DNA of 64,000 nucleotides from JABMOV01 sp964654545 (GCA_964654545.1 CAZZIU010000004.1:1-64000); one strand, 5' to 3'; positions 49,158 through 57,874 are shown, counted from the first letter of the stretch. The notes: a model not told the origin generated them from the sequence alone. Program-made: numbers and translations.

Positions 49158-51161
49158 ATGGGCTTTAAATTATCACCAGGTGTTTATACGAGCGAGGTCG
49201 ATGTTTCGACTATTATACCTGCTGTTGGAACTACAGAAGGAGCTACTGTTGGCTTTTTTACTTGGGGTCCAGGTAATCAGGCGACACTAGTCGATAGCCA
49301 AGAAACACTAAAAACTACTTTCGGTGCTCCCAATTCTCAGCCTTCTGGCGAGAATTGGTGGGCTGCTGCAAATTTCCTTTCATACAGTACGAGACTTCAT
49401 GTTGTTCGTGCTATTGGTACTGGATCGAATAATTCAATTTGGTCGCAGGGGGTAAATTATTTCGCTAAAGTGGCAAACGATACGGAATATAGTGAAGGAT
49501 ATGTTGGAACTGCATTGACCAGTGTATACGGAAGTGGAGATACATTTATTGCTGCTCGATATCCTGGTGATTTTGGTAATAACCTTAGAATTGCGATTTG
49601 CGATTCTACAACTCAGTATGAAAATACTGCTACAGGTTTAACTGCTAGTGCTGGTACTAACGCTGGAAATAGCACACCAACAATTTTACATGCGTCGGAG
49701 GAACTTTCTGTTGGTGATATCATTTCGTTCGTTGACAGTAATGATGAGTCTGCTGAGGCAACAGGAACATATCAGATTACAGCGGCTAGTTCAGCAACAG
49801 GTAAGGTTACGCTTGATCGACCACTTAGCGGTAAATTAATATCTTCGGATAAAGTAAGGCGCCAGTGGGAAGGATATTCAATAGCTGATTCGGCTCCTGG
49901 CACCTCTGAATATGCTAAGGCTCGTAGCATCACAAATGACGAATTTCATATTGCAGTTATTGATGATACTGGATTGGTTAGTGGAAGAAAAGGCACGATT
50001 CTTGAATCTTTTGCCTATGTATCTAAACTATCTGATGCGACAACAATAGATGGCGCTCCAAATTACTGGAAGACCGTACTTCAGAATCAATCCAATTGGA
50101 TTTTAGCATCTAGTAATCCACCATCTGGATTGGTTAGTGGAACCACAGCTTGGGGAGTGACTGGAGCGGCTGCCTCTGGGACTGATATGGAGCAATTTGA
50201 CAGACTAAGCACAGTTGCGAATACATTGGTTCAGGGAGCGACCACCGGAGAAAATGATGCTGCACTTCAAAGTGCCTGGGATACACTAACTTCTGAAGAT
50301 ATTGAAGCTGGTATTGATTTTTCTCTTGCTTTTGTTGGTTCTGCTTCTGGAACGCTTGCCCGTTATGTGATTGATAATGTTGCAGAAGAGAGAAAAGATT
50401 GTGTAGTGTTTGTTTCGCCTGAAAAGACTGATGTTGTTAATCAAACATCAGCGGCTAAGATTACAGACAACATTATTGCTTTTAGAAACACCGACGCCGG
50501 CGGGCTACTTGCGATCAATAGTACATATGGTGTACTAGACTCTGGTTGGAAATATCAGTATGATAAGTATAACCAGATCAATCGCTGGGTTCCGCTCAAT
50601 GGAGATATTGCGGGTCTTTGTTCCCAGACTGATGGTGTGAGGGATCCTTGGTTCAGCCCTGCTGGTTTTCAAAGAGGCAATATCAAGAATGTAATCAAGC
50701 TCGCTTGGAATCCATCTCAGACGTATCGGGATAGATTGTATCAGAATCAGATCAATCCAGTCGTTACCTTCCCTGGGCAGGGCACTGTTCTGTATGGCGA
50801 CAAGACTTTGAGTACACGCCCAAGTGCGTTTGATCGAATTAATGTTCGACGTTTGTTTATTGCACTCGAAAAGTCGATTGCGATTGCTGCTCAGTATTCA
50901 CTATTTGAGTTCAATGATGAATTCACTCGCGCACAGTTCCGAAACATGGTCGATCCTTTCCTACGAGAAATCGAAGGTAGACGAGGTATCACTGCTTTCC
51001 GAGTTGTGTGTGATGAGTCAAACAATACGTCAGAGATTATTGACCGAAATGAGTTTGTTGGCGACATTTATGTTCAGCCAGCAAGATCAATTAATTTCAT
51101 TCAGTTGAATTTTGTTGCGACCCGAACTGGCGTTAATTTCGATGAAATTATACGAAGATAG
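49158..51161 (+). CDS. 18: gp18 contractile tail sheath
   Basis: 667 residues (T4: 659). It begins SPGVYTSEVDVSTIIPAVGT, the sheath N-terminus that forms the linking strands of the extended sheath, and continues TEGATVGFFTWGPGNQATLV. The conserved C-terminal part (NVRRLFIALEKSIAIAAQYS, FNDEFTRAQFRNMVDPFLRE, DIYVQPARSINFIQLNFVAT) completes the handshake fold. Contraction of this sheath drives the tube through the outer membrane. It heads the late unit 18-19-20. Confidence 0.96.
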   Translation: MGFKLSPGVYTSEVDVSTIIPAVGTTEGATVGFFTWGPGNQATLVDSQETLKTTFGAPNSQPSGENWWAAANFLSYSTRLHVVRAIGTGSNNSIWSQGVNYFAKVANDTEYSEGYVGTALTSVYGSGDTFIAARYPGDFGNNLRIAICDSTTQYENTATGLTASAGTNAGNSTPTILHASEELSVGDIISFVDSNDESAEATGTYQITAASSATGKVTLDRPLSGKLISSDKVRRQWEGYSIADSAPGTSEYAKARSITNDEFHIAVIDDTGLVSGRKGTILESFAYVSKLSDATTIDGAPNYWKTVLQNQSNWILASSNPPSGLVSGTTAWGVTGAAASGTDMEQFDRLSTVANTLVQGATTGENDAALQSAWDTLTSEDIEAGIDFSLAFVGSASGTLARYVIDNVAEERKDCVVFVSPEKTDVVNQTSAAKITDNIIAFRNTDAGGLLAINSTYGVLDSGWKYQYDKYNQINRWVPLNGDIAGLCSQTDGVRDPWFSPAGFQRGNIKNVIKLAWNPSQTYRDRLYQNQINPVVTFPGQGTVLYGDKTLSTRPSAFDRINVRRLFIALEKSIAIAAQYSLFEFNDEFTRAQFRNMVDPFLREIEGRRGITAFRVVCDESNNTSEIIDRNEFVGDIYVQPARSINFIQLNFVATRTGVNFDEIIRR

Positions 51162-51163
51162 AG

Positions 51164-51171
51164 TATAAATA
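51164..51171 (+). promoter_or_regulatory. late promoter TATAAATA before gp19
   Basis: Exact late box directly after the gp18 stop and 26 bases before the gp19 ATG, giving gp19 extra late transcription. Confidence 0.85.
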
Positions 51172-51197
51172 TAAGGTACTTATAAAGGAGAATATTA

Positions 51198-51746
51198 ATG
51201 CCTTTTAACGTAAACGATGTCCGTCAGCAATTTTCGGCAGGTGGGGCCCGCCCTAATCTATTTGAAGTTACCTTGCCCTTTCCGTCGATAGCTGGAACTG
51301 ATTTTGGATCTGCCGGTGAGAAATTCACCTTTATGGCGCACGGTGCTCAAATTCCTGGTGCCGATTTTGGTGTGATTGAAGTTCCATATTTCGGTCGAAC
51401 GGTAAAGATGCCTGGAAACAGAACATTTGTAGAATGGTCACCAACAATATATAATGATGAAGACTTTGTGATTCGTAATGCACTAAACTCTTGGATGAGT
51501 GCAATGAATACGCATGTTGGAAATGTTAGACTCGACACAGCAATAACTAATGTCCAATATTGCACTAATGCAGATGTTGTACACTATTCTAAAGCAGGAG
51601 ATATTATTGATCGAGTTACTTTAATCAATGTGTGGCCTTCTTCTCTCGCTCCAATTGATCTCGATTGGGGAACAAACGATCAGCTAGAAGAGTTTACATG
51701 CACATTTCAGTATGATTATTGGGTGTCTACTTCAATCACAGAGTAG
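51198..51746 (+). CDS. 19: gp19 tail tube protein
   Basis: 182 residues (T4: 163). MPFNVNDVRQQFSAGGARPN and LFEVTLPFP start the tube fold, HGAQIPGADFGVIEVPYFGR is the LPG-type loop, then VEWSPTIYNDEDFVIRNALN and the DWGTNDQLEEFTCTFQYDYW closing strands follow. It forms the inner rigid tube through which DNA passes. AAGGAG seven bases before the ATG is one of the best ribosome-binding sites here, in keeping with a high-copy protein. Confidence 0.95.
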   Translation: MPFNVNDVRQQFSAGGARPNLFEVTLPFPSIAGTDFGSAGEKFTFMAHGAQIPGADFGVIEVPYFGRTVKMPGNRTFVEWSPTIYNDEDFVIRNALNSWMSAMNTHVGNVRLDTAITNVQYCTNADVVHYSKAGDIIDRVTLINVWPSSLAPIDLDWGTNDQLEEFTCTFQYDYWVSTSITE

Positions 51747-51762
51747 AATGGATTAATATAGT

Positions 51763-53265
51763 ATGGCAGTTCGATTATTCGGATTTAAGATTGGAAGAGA
51801 CTCCGATGAGGGGTCTCTTCCTTCTTTTACACCACCAGAGCAAACCGAAGGCGCAGTAGTTGTTGAAGGTTCTGGTTGGAATGCTGGTGGTGCGTATGGC
51901 CAGCAAATTGATTTAGCTGGTGCAGCAAAAACTGAAATTGATCTAATTAATCAATATAGAAATATGTCACTCTATCCAGAGTGCGAATATGCTATTGACG
52001 ATATTACAAATGAGGCAATCATTTGCGAAGAGAATAAAAGCTCGGTGGCTGTTGTGTTAGACAATTTAAGGCAACCAGTATCAATTAAGAAAAAGATACA
52101 AGAAGAGTTCGACAACGTGATGCGAATGTTGGACTTCAATAATAGAGGCTACGACATATTCCGAAGATGGTATGTTGATGGTAGGCTTTATTATCATATG
52201 GTAATTGATGTTAAGAATCCTCGCTCTGGTATTCAAGAACTACGCCCAATCGATGCAAGAAAAATTAGACTTGTCAAAGAGGTGCAGAGAAATAATCAGG
52301 CTAATGCTGAAGGGCAATCAAGCCCGTTAGTGCAAAAAACTGTTGAATACTTTTTGTACAATCCAAATGGAATGATGAATGCGGGTTCACCTTCACAGGG
52401 ATTAAAAGTATCAAAAGATAGTATTTCATATACGACTTCTGGATTGCTTGATACGAATAAAACTATGGTAATTGGACATTTGCACTCTTCCATTAAACCA
52501 TTAAACCAATTACGCATGATTGAAGATGCATTGGTGATTTATCGTTTGTCGCGTGCTCCTGAAAGAAGAATTTTTTATGTAGATGTTGGAAATCTTCCTA
52601 AGGTTAAAGCAGAGCAATATCTTAAAGACATTATGACACGATTTAAAAATAAGCTCATCTATGATTCCTCAACAGGAACCATCACCGATGATCGTCACCA
52701 TCGAACAATGTTAGAAGACTATTGGCTACCAAGAAGAGAAGGTGGTCGAGGCACTGAGGTTACTACTCTACCTGGTGGGCAAAATCTAGGTGAAATCGAA
52801 GACATCGAATATTTTCAGAAGAAGTTGTATAAGTCTCTAAAAATTCCAATTTCGAGACTTCAGCCTGATGATGGTTTTAGTCTTGGTCGATCTACTGAAA
52901 TTTCGAGAGATGAGGTTAAGTTTTCTAAATTTATCACAAGATTGCGTCAACGATTTTCGATGTTATTCGCTGAGATACTACAGACTCAATTACGTTTGAA
53001 AGGTATTATTACAGAAGATGATTGGATTGAAATGAAAGATGAAATTCATTTCGATTTTTTGAAGAATGTACATTTTGCCGAATTACAAGAAGCTGATGTC
53101 ATGCGAAATAGACTCGAAATGTTGAGAGAGATTGATGAGTATAATGGTAAGTATTATTCGACGGAATGGATCCGAAAAAACATTCTCATGCAAACTGATG
53201 ATGATATAGAGACTATTGATAGGCAAATTAAAGAACAAGAACCAGAAGAAACAGAAGAACAATAG
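51763..53265 (+). CDS. 20: gp20 portal vertex protein
   Basis: 500 residues (T4: 524). KTEIDLINQYRNMSLYPECE followed by YAIDDITNEAI and the RRWYVDGRLYYHMVID, IKPLNQLRMIEDALVIYRLS, RAPERRIFYVDVGNLPKVKA and EQYLKDIMTRFKNKLIYDSS blocks are the conserved gp20 core used in marine diversity surveys. A C-terminal acidic stretch ends it. The dodecamer initiates head assembly and is the channel for packaging. Confidence 0.96.
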   Translation: MAVRLFGFKIGRDSDEGSLPSFTPPEQTEGAVVVEGSGWNAGGAYGQQIDLAGAAKTEIDLINQYRNMSLYPECEYAIDDITNEAIICEENKSSVAVVLDNLRQPVSIKKKIQEEFDNVMRMLDFNNRGYDIFRRWYVDGRLYYHMVIDVKNPRSGIQELRPIDARKIRLVKEVQRNNQANAEGQSSPLVQKTVEYFLYNPNGMMNAGSPSQGLKVSKDSISYTTSGLLDTNKTMVIGHLHSSIKPLNQLRMIEDALVIYRLSRAPERRIFYVDVGNLPKVKAEQYLKDIMTRFKNKLIYDSSTGTITDDRHHRTMLEDYWLPRREGGRGTEVTTLPGGQNLGEIEDIEYFQKKLYKSLKIPISRLQPDDGFSLGRSTEISRDEVKFSKFITRLRQRFSMLFAEILQTQLRLKGIITEDDWIEMKDEIHFDFLKNVHFAELQEADVMRNRLEMLREIDEYNGKYYSTEWIRKNILMQTDDDIETIDRQIKEQEPEETEEQ

Positions 53266-53280
53266 AGGGTATTCTTGTTT

Positions 53281-53288
53281 TATAAATA
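53281..53288 (+). promoter_or_regulatory. late promoter TATAAATA before the prohead-core genes
   Basis: Exact late box, 26 bases before the ATG at 53315, just after gp20. Confidence 0.85.
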
Positions 53289-53314
53289 TTATGGAAACGA
53301 TTGGAGAGATACTA

Positions 53315-53488
53315 ATGAGTAAGGTAATCGACGCAGTTATTAATTCGGATCCTATTGATTTTAAGGATGAAATTTACAGCCAACTTGCAGGAAAAGTTGC
53401 AGCATCAATCGAAGTTCAGAAGCAAATCATTGCAAAAGATTTTATTCGCCCTTCTGCTTCTGACGAACCACAAATAGAGGAAGAATAA
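53315..53488 (+). CDS. 67: gp67-like prohead core protein
   Basis: 57 residues (T4 gp67: 80), acidic, helical: SKVIDAVINSDPIDFKDEIY, QLAGKVAASIEVQK, then a Glu-rich end. Position between gp20 and the protease gp21, size and charge fit gp67, a minor scaffold-core protein that the protease degrades to peptides. I take the ATG with GGAGAG upstream; an in-frame ATG eight codons earlier (METIGEIL) lacks a good site and would start close to the late transcript start. Its TAA overlaps the next ATG. Confidence 0.65.
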   Translation: MSKVIDAVINSDPIDFKDEIYSQLAGKVAASIEVQKQIIAKDFIRPSASDEPQIEEE

Positions 53489-54456
53489 TGCCTAAAACAT
53501 ATACCGAAATGAGAAAAGAGTTCTCCGAAGCCATCGATGATGACTTTGAAATCGAGTCGGAATATAATGACGAAGAGGAAGAGTCTGAAGTAGTAAATGC
53601 TATTGATCAGCTTCCTGGGGCAGGATCAAAGAAAGTCGATCTTCCCACTGATAATTATGATCAGACTGGCGATGAGCTATCTGATATGCAGTACCAGGAA
53701 GTTGATGCTGTTCGACCAATTTATGTTCGTGGCGAGAATGGTGTATACACACACGCAAACGAAGAAGTTTCTGCGGCAGATAAGCTCAAGGCGCATCAGA
53801 AGGCCGGCGAGAAGTGGGCCAGAAAAGATGATAAGCGATGGGGATCTGGTAGTGATCGCCGAAAAGGACCAGTCTATCAACCAAAGAGCGAGAAAGAGAA
53901 GCGTGAAAGAATTGCTCATGCCAAGCAAGAACTTAGGCTCCAAAAGCAGGCTGACAGAGAAAAGACGAAGGTTTCTGCGGCAGATAAGCTCAAGGCGCAT
54001 CAGAAGGCCGGCGAGAAGTGGGCCAGAAAAGATGATAAGCGATGGGGATCTGGTAGTGATCGCCGAAAAGGACCAGTCTATCAACCAAAGAGCGAGAAAG
54101 AGAAGCGTGAAAGAATTGCTCATGCCAAGCAAGAACTTAGGCTCCAAAAGCAGGCTGACAGAGAAAAGACGAAGGCAAAGCAAGCAAGGCAGCGCAATGA
54201 AGACGTTGAGCAGATTGAGGAGAATGTTCTTCATTGTATGCAAAAAGTGGCTAGCACTAATCGCGACAGTAGATACCGATTCAATGATGGTAGCGTAACC
54301 AAGATTAGCGTTGATGCAGCCACCAAGATGTTACAGACTTTTGGTTCACTTAATCCTAAGAATCAGGGTCGATTCGCTCAGATGGCACAAGAGTCGAAAG
54401 ATGGATTTAATCGTTTGTCCGAATTTGCACAAAATTACAAGCAGCAGGGGCAATAA
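53488..54456 (+). CDS. prohead core protein (gp68 position) with a duplicated 68-residue segment
   Basis: 322 residues. An acidic N-terminus (about 1-90) is followed by two identical 68-residue units rich in Lys, Arg and Gln, encoded by a perfect 204-bp tandem repeat. A C-terminal domain with NRDSRYRFNDGSVTKISVDA ends it. T4 has gp68 (141 residues), another scaffold-core protein, in this place, and the charge and helix content fit a core role. I cannot confirm homology by eye. The basic repeats could bind the acidic gp22 or DNA. The next gene, gp21, begins three bases after its stop. Confidence 0.55.
   Translation: MPKTYTEMRKEFSEAIDDDFEIESEYNDEEEESEVVNAIDQLPGAGSKKVDLPTDNYDQTGDELSDMQYQEVDAVRPIYVRGENGVYTHANEEVSAADKLKAHQKAGEKWARKDDKRWGSGSDRRKGPVYQPKSEKEKRERIAHAKQELRLQKQADREKTKVSAADKLKAHQKAGEKWARKDDKRWGSGSDRRKGPVYQPKSEKEKRERIAHAKQELRLQKQADREKTKAKQARQRNEDVEQIEENVLHCMQKVASTNRDSRYRFNDGSVTKISVDAATKMLQTFGSLNPKNQGRFAQMAQESKDGFNRLSEFAQNYKQQGQ
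53767..54174 (+). repeat. perfect tandem duplication, two copies of 204 bp
   Basis: Unit 1 runs 53767-53970 and unit 2 runs 53971-54174, both starting GTTTCTGCGGCAGATAAGCT and ending AAAAGACGAAG. I see no difference between the copies. The unit is 68 codons, so the frame is kept and the protein simply gains one extra copy. Confidence 0.95.
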
Positions 54457-54459
54457 CAA

Positions 54460-55107
54460 ATGAAGCTCATTACCGAAACACTAGAAGATGTTCAGTATAT
54501 TTTAGAAGAGTCAGATAATGGTAATAAAAACTATTATATCAAAGGCATCTTCATGCAGGCTGAACAGAAGAATCGAAACGGTCGAGTGTATCCCATTGGC
54601 ACACTAAGAAATGAAGTGCAGCGATATAGTGATTCCTATGTAAAGAATAATCGTGCTTTTGGTGAGCTTGGACACCCAGATGGTCCTCAGATTAATCTAG
54701 AGCGCGTGTCTCATATGATCACGAGTCTAGAAGAAGATGGAAACAATTTTATTGGTAAAGCGAAAGTGATGGACACTCCTTATGGAAACATTGTTAAGAA
54801 CCTAATGAAAGAAGGTGCAAAGCTAGGCGTATCTTCTCGTGGTATGGGGTCGTTAAAGTCACAAGCTGGTGCGAACGTAGTTCAGCCAGATTTTTATCTT
54901 GCAACAGCAGCAGATGTTGTTGCGGATCCTTCTGCTCCGAATGCTTTTGTTGAAGGTATCATGGAAGGCAAAGAGTGGATTTGGAACAATGGTGTTTTAC
55001 AGGAAAGGCTGATCGATTCCTATCAAAAAGAGATCGAAAAGACTTCCAGTAAAGATTTAGAGAGAAAGAAACTCGAATTATTTGAAGAGTTCCTTTCAAA
55101 ATTATAA
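54460..55107 (+). CDS. 21: gp21 prohead protease
   Basis: 215 residues (T4: 212). FMQAEQKNRNGRVYPIGTLR, the FGELGHPDGPQINLERVSH block with H72 and H85, and the GVSSRGMGS serine segment (S125/S126) are typical of the gp21/S80 prohead protease. ATAADVVADPSAPNAFVEGI follows as in relatives. It cuts core and shell proteins after Glu at (L/I)-x-E sites during head maturation and also cuts itself. Its gene is placed directly before gp22 and gp23, as in T4. Confidence 0.94.
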   Translation: MKLITETLEDVQYILEESDNGNKNYYIKGIFMQAEQKNRNGRVYPIGTLRNEVQRYSDSYVKNNRAFGELGHPDGPQINLERVSHMITSLEEDGNNFIGKAKVMDTPYGNIVKNLMKEGAKLGVSSRGMGSLKSQAGANVVQPDFYLATAADVVADPSAPNAFVEGIMEGKEWIWNNGVLQERLIDSYQKEIEKTSSKDLERKKLELFEEFLSKL

Positions 55108-55110
55108 ATA
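55103..55110 (+). promoter_or_regulatory. late promoter TATAAATA before gp22
   Basis: Exact late box overlapping the gp21 stop codon, 44 bases before the gp22 ATG. A second GATAAATA follows at 55111-55118. The palindrome TCCTATAGGA at 55134-55143 overlaps the GGAG ribosome-binding site. Confidence 0.8.
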
Positions 55111-55154
55111 GATAAATAGTAGTTAGAAATCAATCCTATAGGAGATTTGAAAAA

Positions 55155-56396
55155 ATGTCACAGTCACTCGAACATACAATTATAGAGATGGCTGCCACGC
55201 CAGGCAACGCATCTCTTCCCAAGGAGGGAGCAACTCCAGAAAAGAGTGGCGCTCCTAAGGGATCGGGCGGTAAAGTCGCTCCTCCTTCACAGTCTACTGA
55301 TCCAGGTGGAAACTTTAAGGCTTCTGAGAAGGCTGGAGATGCCACTAAGAAGACAAAGGGCCGTCGTGGTGATAAAGAAGGAAAAGAGACTGCATCTGAG
55401 CCAACCACAATTGCTGATCCAGGCAAGAAGGTCCTCTCTCCAGAGACAGTAAAGGAAGAAGAAATGGAAGATGAAACCACTGAGGTTGTTTCCGAAGAGG
55501 AACTAGACGATCTAGTAGTCAAGGCTCTTGATGAGATGGATGAGGACGAGCTTCGCGAGCTTCTTGACTCTATTTCAGAAGTCGCCGAGGAAGAAGATGG
55601 CGAAGAGATTGAAGAGGGTGCAGAAGAGGAAGAAGATGCTCCTTTCCAGTTTGATCGCATCACCGCAGAGGATCTGAATATCACTGATGATCTTAACGTG
55701 ATCGTTAGTGACGAAGAGGGTCTATCTGAAGAGTTCCAGAACAATGCGCGCATTCTCTTTGAGAGTGCTGTTGTTGCTAAAGTCAATGAGAAGATTGATG
55801 AGCTTGAGGAAGCCTATAATTTTCAGATTGATGAGGCAGTTGAGAACATTTCTGCCAATCTAACCGAAAAGGTTGACGGGTATCTCGATTATGTAGTGAG
55901 AGAATGGATGGAAGAGAATGAGCTTGCCATCGAGCGCGGTATTCGTTCAGAGATTACCGAAGAGTTCATTACTGGTCTAAAGAGCCTATTCGAGAATCAC
56001 TACATCGATATGCCAGAAGAGAAGGTTGATGTCGCAGAGGCGTTAGCCGAAAAGGTAGAAAATTTAGAATCACAGCTCAACCAAGTTGTGGAATCTAACA
56101 TCGAACTACAAAGAGAGCTTGGCTCGAAAGAGCGAAGTAATCTAGTCGATGAATTAACAAATGATTTGGCTGATACTGATTCAGAAAAACTTCGAGGTCT
56201 TGCAGAAGGCATTGAGTTTGAGGATACAGATCAGTACAAAGATGCTTTAGTCACTCTTCGTAATAAGTATTTTCCGAAATCAGATCCAAGTATGATTTCA
56301 GAAGAGGTTATTGAAGAGGGATTAGACGTAGATAATGGGTTGTCGGGGGCAATGGCTGCCTACACCAACACACTTGGTAGAACTGTAAGAAACTAA
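55155..56396 (+). CDS. 22: gp22 major prohead scaffold protein
   Basis: 413 residues, longer than T4 gp22 (269). A Lys/Pro/Ser-rich N-terminus (about 1-90) is followed by a very acidic region (about 95-165: long runs of Glu with EEEMEDETTEVVSEEELDD). Then comes a long coiled-coil with VEALAEKVENLESQLNQVVE-type heptads and several L-x-E sites for gp21. Size, charge, coiled-coil and position directly before gp23 identify the main scaffold. The extra N-terminal part is not in T4. Confidence 0.88.
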   Translation: MSQSLEHTIIEMAATPGNASLPKEGATPEKSGAPKGSGGKVAPPSQSTDPGGNFKASEKAGDATKKTKGRRGDKEGKETASEPTTIADPGKKVLSPETVKEEEMEDETTEVVSEEELDDLVVKALDEMDEDELRELLDSISEVAEEEDGEEIEEGAEEEEDAPFQFDRITAEDLNITDDLNVIVSDEEGLSEEFQNNARILFESAVVAKVNEKIDELEEAYNFQIDEAVENISANLTEKVDGYLDYVVREWMEENELAIERGIRSEITEEFITGLKSLFENHYIDMPEEKVDVAEALAEKVENLESQLNQVVESNIELQRELGSKERSNLVDELTNDLADTDSEKLRGLAEGIEFEDTDQYKDALVTLRNKYFPKSDPSMISEEVIEEGLDVDNGLSGAMAAYTNTLGRTVRN

Positions 56397-56399
56397 ATT

Positions 56400-56407
56400 T
56401 ATAAATA
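56400..56407 (+). promoter_or_regulatory. late promoter TATAAATA before gp23
   Basis: Exact late box, 43 bases before the gp23 ATG, directly after the gp22 stop. The transcript would start close to the 56417-56435 stem-loop. Confidence 0.88.
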
Positions 56408-56416
56408 AAAACAATA

Positions 56417-56435
56417 AACTGAGATAAAATCAGTT
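56417..56435 (+). promoter_or_regulatory. 5' stem-loop in the gp23 leader
   Basis: AACTGA (56417-56422) pairs with TCAGTT (56430-56435) around GATAAAA. The stem ends right before the AAGGAG ribosome-binding site and would lie at the very 5' end of the late mRNA, a position known to slow decay of abundant mRNAs. Six base pairs only, so the inference is modest. Confidence 0.35.
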
Positions 56436-56450
56436 AAGGAGTAAAAAGAT

Positions 56451-57779
56451 ATGTTGCTTTCAGAAGAGTTACAGAGGAAGTGGCAGCCAGTCCTAGAGCA
56501 TGAGTCTCTTCCCCCAATTACGGATCCTTATAAGAGAGCCGTGACTGCTGCACTTCTAGAGAATCAGGAACAAGCTATCAAAGAGAGTGGCGAGTCGGGC
56601 GGCCTTCTAGCCGAGAATCAGACTGCTACATCTGCCGTTGATAACTACAATCCTGTACTTATTTCACTAGTTCGTCGTTCAATGCCTAACCTTATTGCAT
56701 ATGACATTTGTGGTGTTCAGCCAATGACAGGCCCCACTGGCCTGATCTTTGCGATGCGCGCTGTATATGCAAACAGTACTGTTGACACGATGAACCCACT
56801 TGTAGCTGGCCAGCAAGGTCCTGCCAATACTGACATTACGGGTCCAACACTCGCTAATCAGCAGTCTGAGGCGCTATACTGGGAAGCTAACACTGGCTTT
56901 GGTGGAGCTGGCGGCGCGCCAGTGAATACAGCCGCTTTTGCGACTGTTTCTCAGACACCAGCTGGCATGACAACCTCTGCTGCTGAAGAGGTTACACCTA
57001 GAGACATGGGCTTCAACATTGAGAAGGTCACTGTTGAGGCGACTAGTCGTGCGCTAAAGGCTGATTACTCGATCGAGATGGCACAAGACCTAAAGGCGAT
57101 CCATGGTCTTGATGCTGAGACTGAGCTATCGAACATCCTTAGTGCTGAGATTCTTGCTGAGATTAACCGAGAGGTTGTCCGAAAGATTGTCGCTAGTGCG
57201 AAGCAGGGTGCTCAGACTGGTACTGCCAATGTTGGTGAGTTTGACCTTGACGTTGATGCGAACGGCCGTTGGAGCGTTGAGAAGTTCAAGGGTCTTATGT
57301 ATCAGATCGAGCGCGAAGCAAATGCGATTGCTAAGGAGACTCGCCGAGGTAAGGGTAACATCGTCATCTGTTCAGCAGATGTCGCTTCTGCTCTCTCAAT
57401 GGCTGGTATTCTTGACAACACACCAGCACTCGCTTCAAATAACCTACAGGTCGATGACACTGGCAACACCTTCGCGGGTGTTCTCAATGGCCGATTCAAG
57501 GTCTTCATCGATCCTTATCACTACAACGTGAATGGTTGGGAGTATGCGACAGTTGGTTATCGAGGCTCTTCAGCGTATGACGCTGGGTTCTTCTACTGCC
57601 CATATGTTCCTCTACAGATGGTGCGTGCTGTCGATAGTGCTACCTTCCAGCCAAAGATCGGGTTCAAGACTCGCTATGGCCTAACTGCAAATCCATTTGC
57701 AACAAGTGCCGCGGGTGGCTCTATCACTGATAGCAGTAACGCATACTATCGTCGAGTTCTTATCAAGAACCTCCTCTAA
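56451..57779 (+). CDS. 23: gp23 major capsid protein
   Basis: 442 residues (T4: 521). It begins LSEELQRKWQPVLEHESLPP, the gp23 N-terminal piece removed on maturation. A likely gp21 cut is after E55 in GGLLAE, giving a mature chain starting NQTATSAVDNYNP (T4 is cut after residue 65). The body has VRRSMPNLIAYDICGVQPMT, FNIEKVTVEATSRALKADYS and a VFIDPYHYNVNGWEYATVGY segment typical of the HK97-fold shell. No separate gp24 vertex gene lies next to it. GGAG and late promoter precede it; a terminator follows. Confidence 0.97.
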   Translation: MLLSEELQRKWQPVLEHESLPPITDPYKRAVTAALLENQEQAIKESGESGGLLAENQTATSAVDNYNPVLISLVRRSMPNLIAYDICGVQPMTGPTGLIFAMRAVYANSTVDTMNPLVAGQQGPANTDITGPTLANQQSEALYWEANTGFGGAGGAPVNTAAFATVSQTPAGMTTSAAEEVTPRDMGFNIEKVTVEATSRALKADYSIEMAQDLKAIHGLDAETELSNILSAEILAEINREVVRKIVASAKQGAQTGTANVGEFDLDVDANGRWSVEKFKGLMYQIEREANAIAKETRRGKGNIVICSADVASALSMAGILDNTPALASNNLQVDDTGNTFAGVLNGRFKVFIDPYHYNVNGWEYATVGYRGSSAYDAGFFYCPYVPLQMVRAVDSATFQPKIGFKTRYGLTANPFATSAAGGSITDSSNAYYRRVLIKNLL

Positions 57780-57801
57780 TAGTACGCAAACCGTAAGATA
57801 G

Positions 57802-57832
57802 AAAACCCCACTCCTTTATGGAGTGGGGTTTT
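57802..57832 (+). terminator. terminator after the major capsid gene
   Basis: AAAACCCCACTCC and GGAGTGGGGTTTT form a 13-bp perfect stem around TTTAT, with the T-run continuing to 57837. It ends the head operon, so the following tube-like gene needs its own promoter. Confidence 0.93.
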
Positions 57833-57834
57833 TC

Positions 57835-57870
57835 TTTGCCTATCTTATAAATAGCTAAAAGAGAGGCAAA
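57835..57870 (+). promoter_or_regulatory. inverted repeat enclosing a late promoter and covering the ribosome-binding site
   Basis: TTTGCCTATC (57835-57844) and GAGAGGCAAA (57861-57870) pair at nine of ten positions, with TATAAATA in the loop. The right arm contains the AGAGG ribosome-binding site of the gene at 57875. The design is the same as at 43871-43905. Confidence 0.6.
57846..57853 (+). promoter_or_regulatory. late promoter TATAAATA before the 57875 gene
   Basis: Exact late box, 21 bases before the ATG, between the capsid terminator and the tube-like gene. Confidence 0.85.
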
Positions 57871-57874
57871 CAAT

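Noticed and set aside
53677..54243. 188-codon minus-strand frame and a 233-codon second + frame across the duplicated region
   Set aside because: Both owe their length to the 204-bp repeat, which copies any open frame; their products are low in complexity and do not resemble a known family.
55136..55786. 216-codon minus-strand open frame
   Set aside because: It is a Ser/Arg-rich mirror of the Glu/Asp-rich scaffold gene gp22, lacks a ribosome-binding site, and lies wholly inside that gene.
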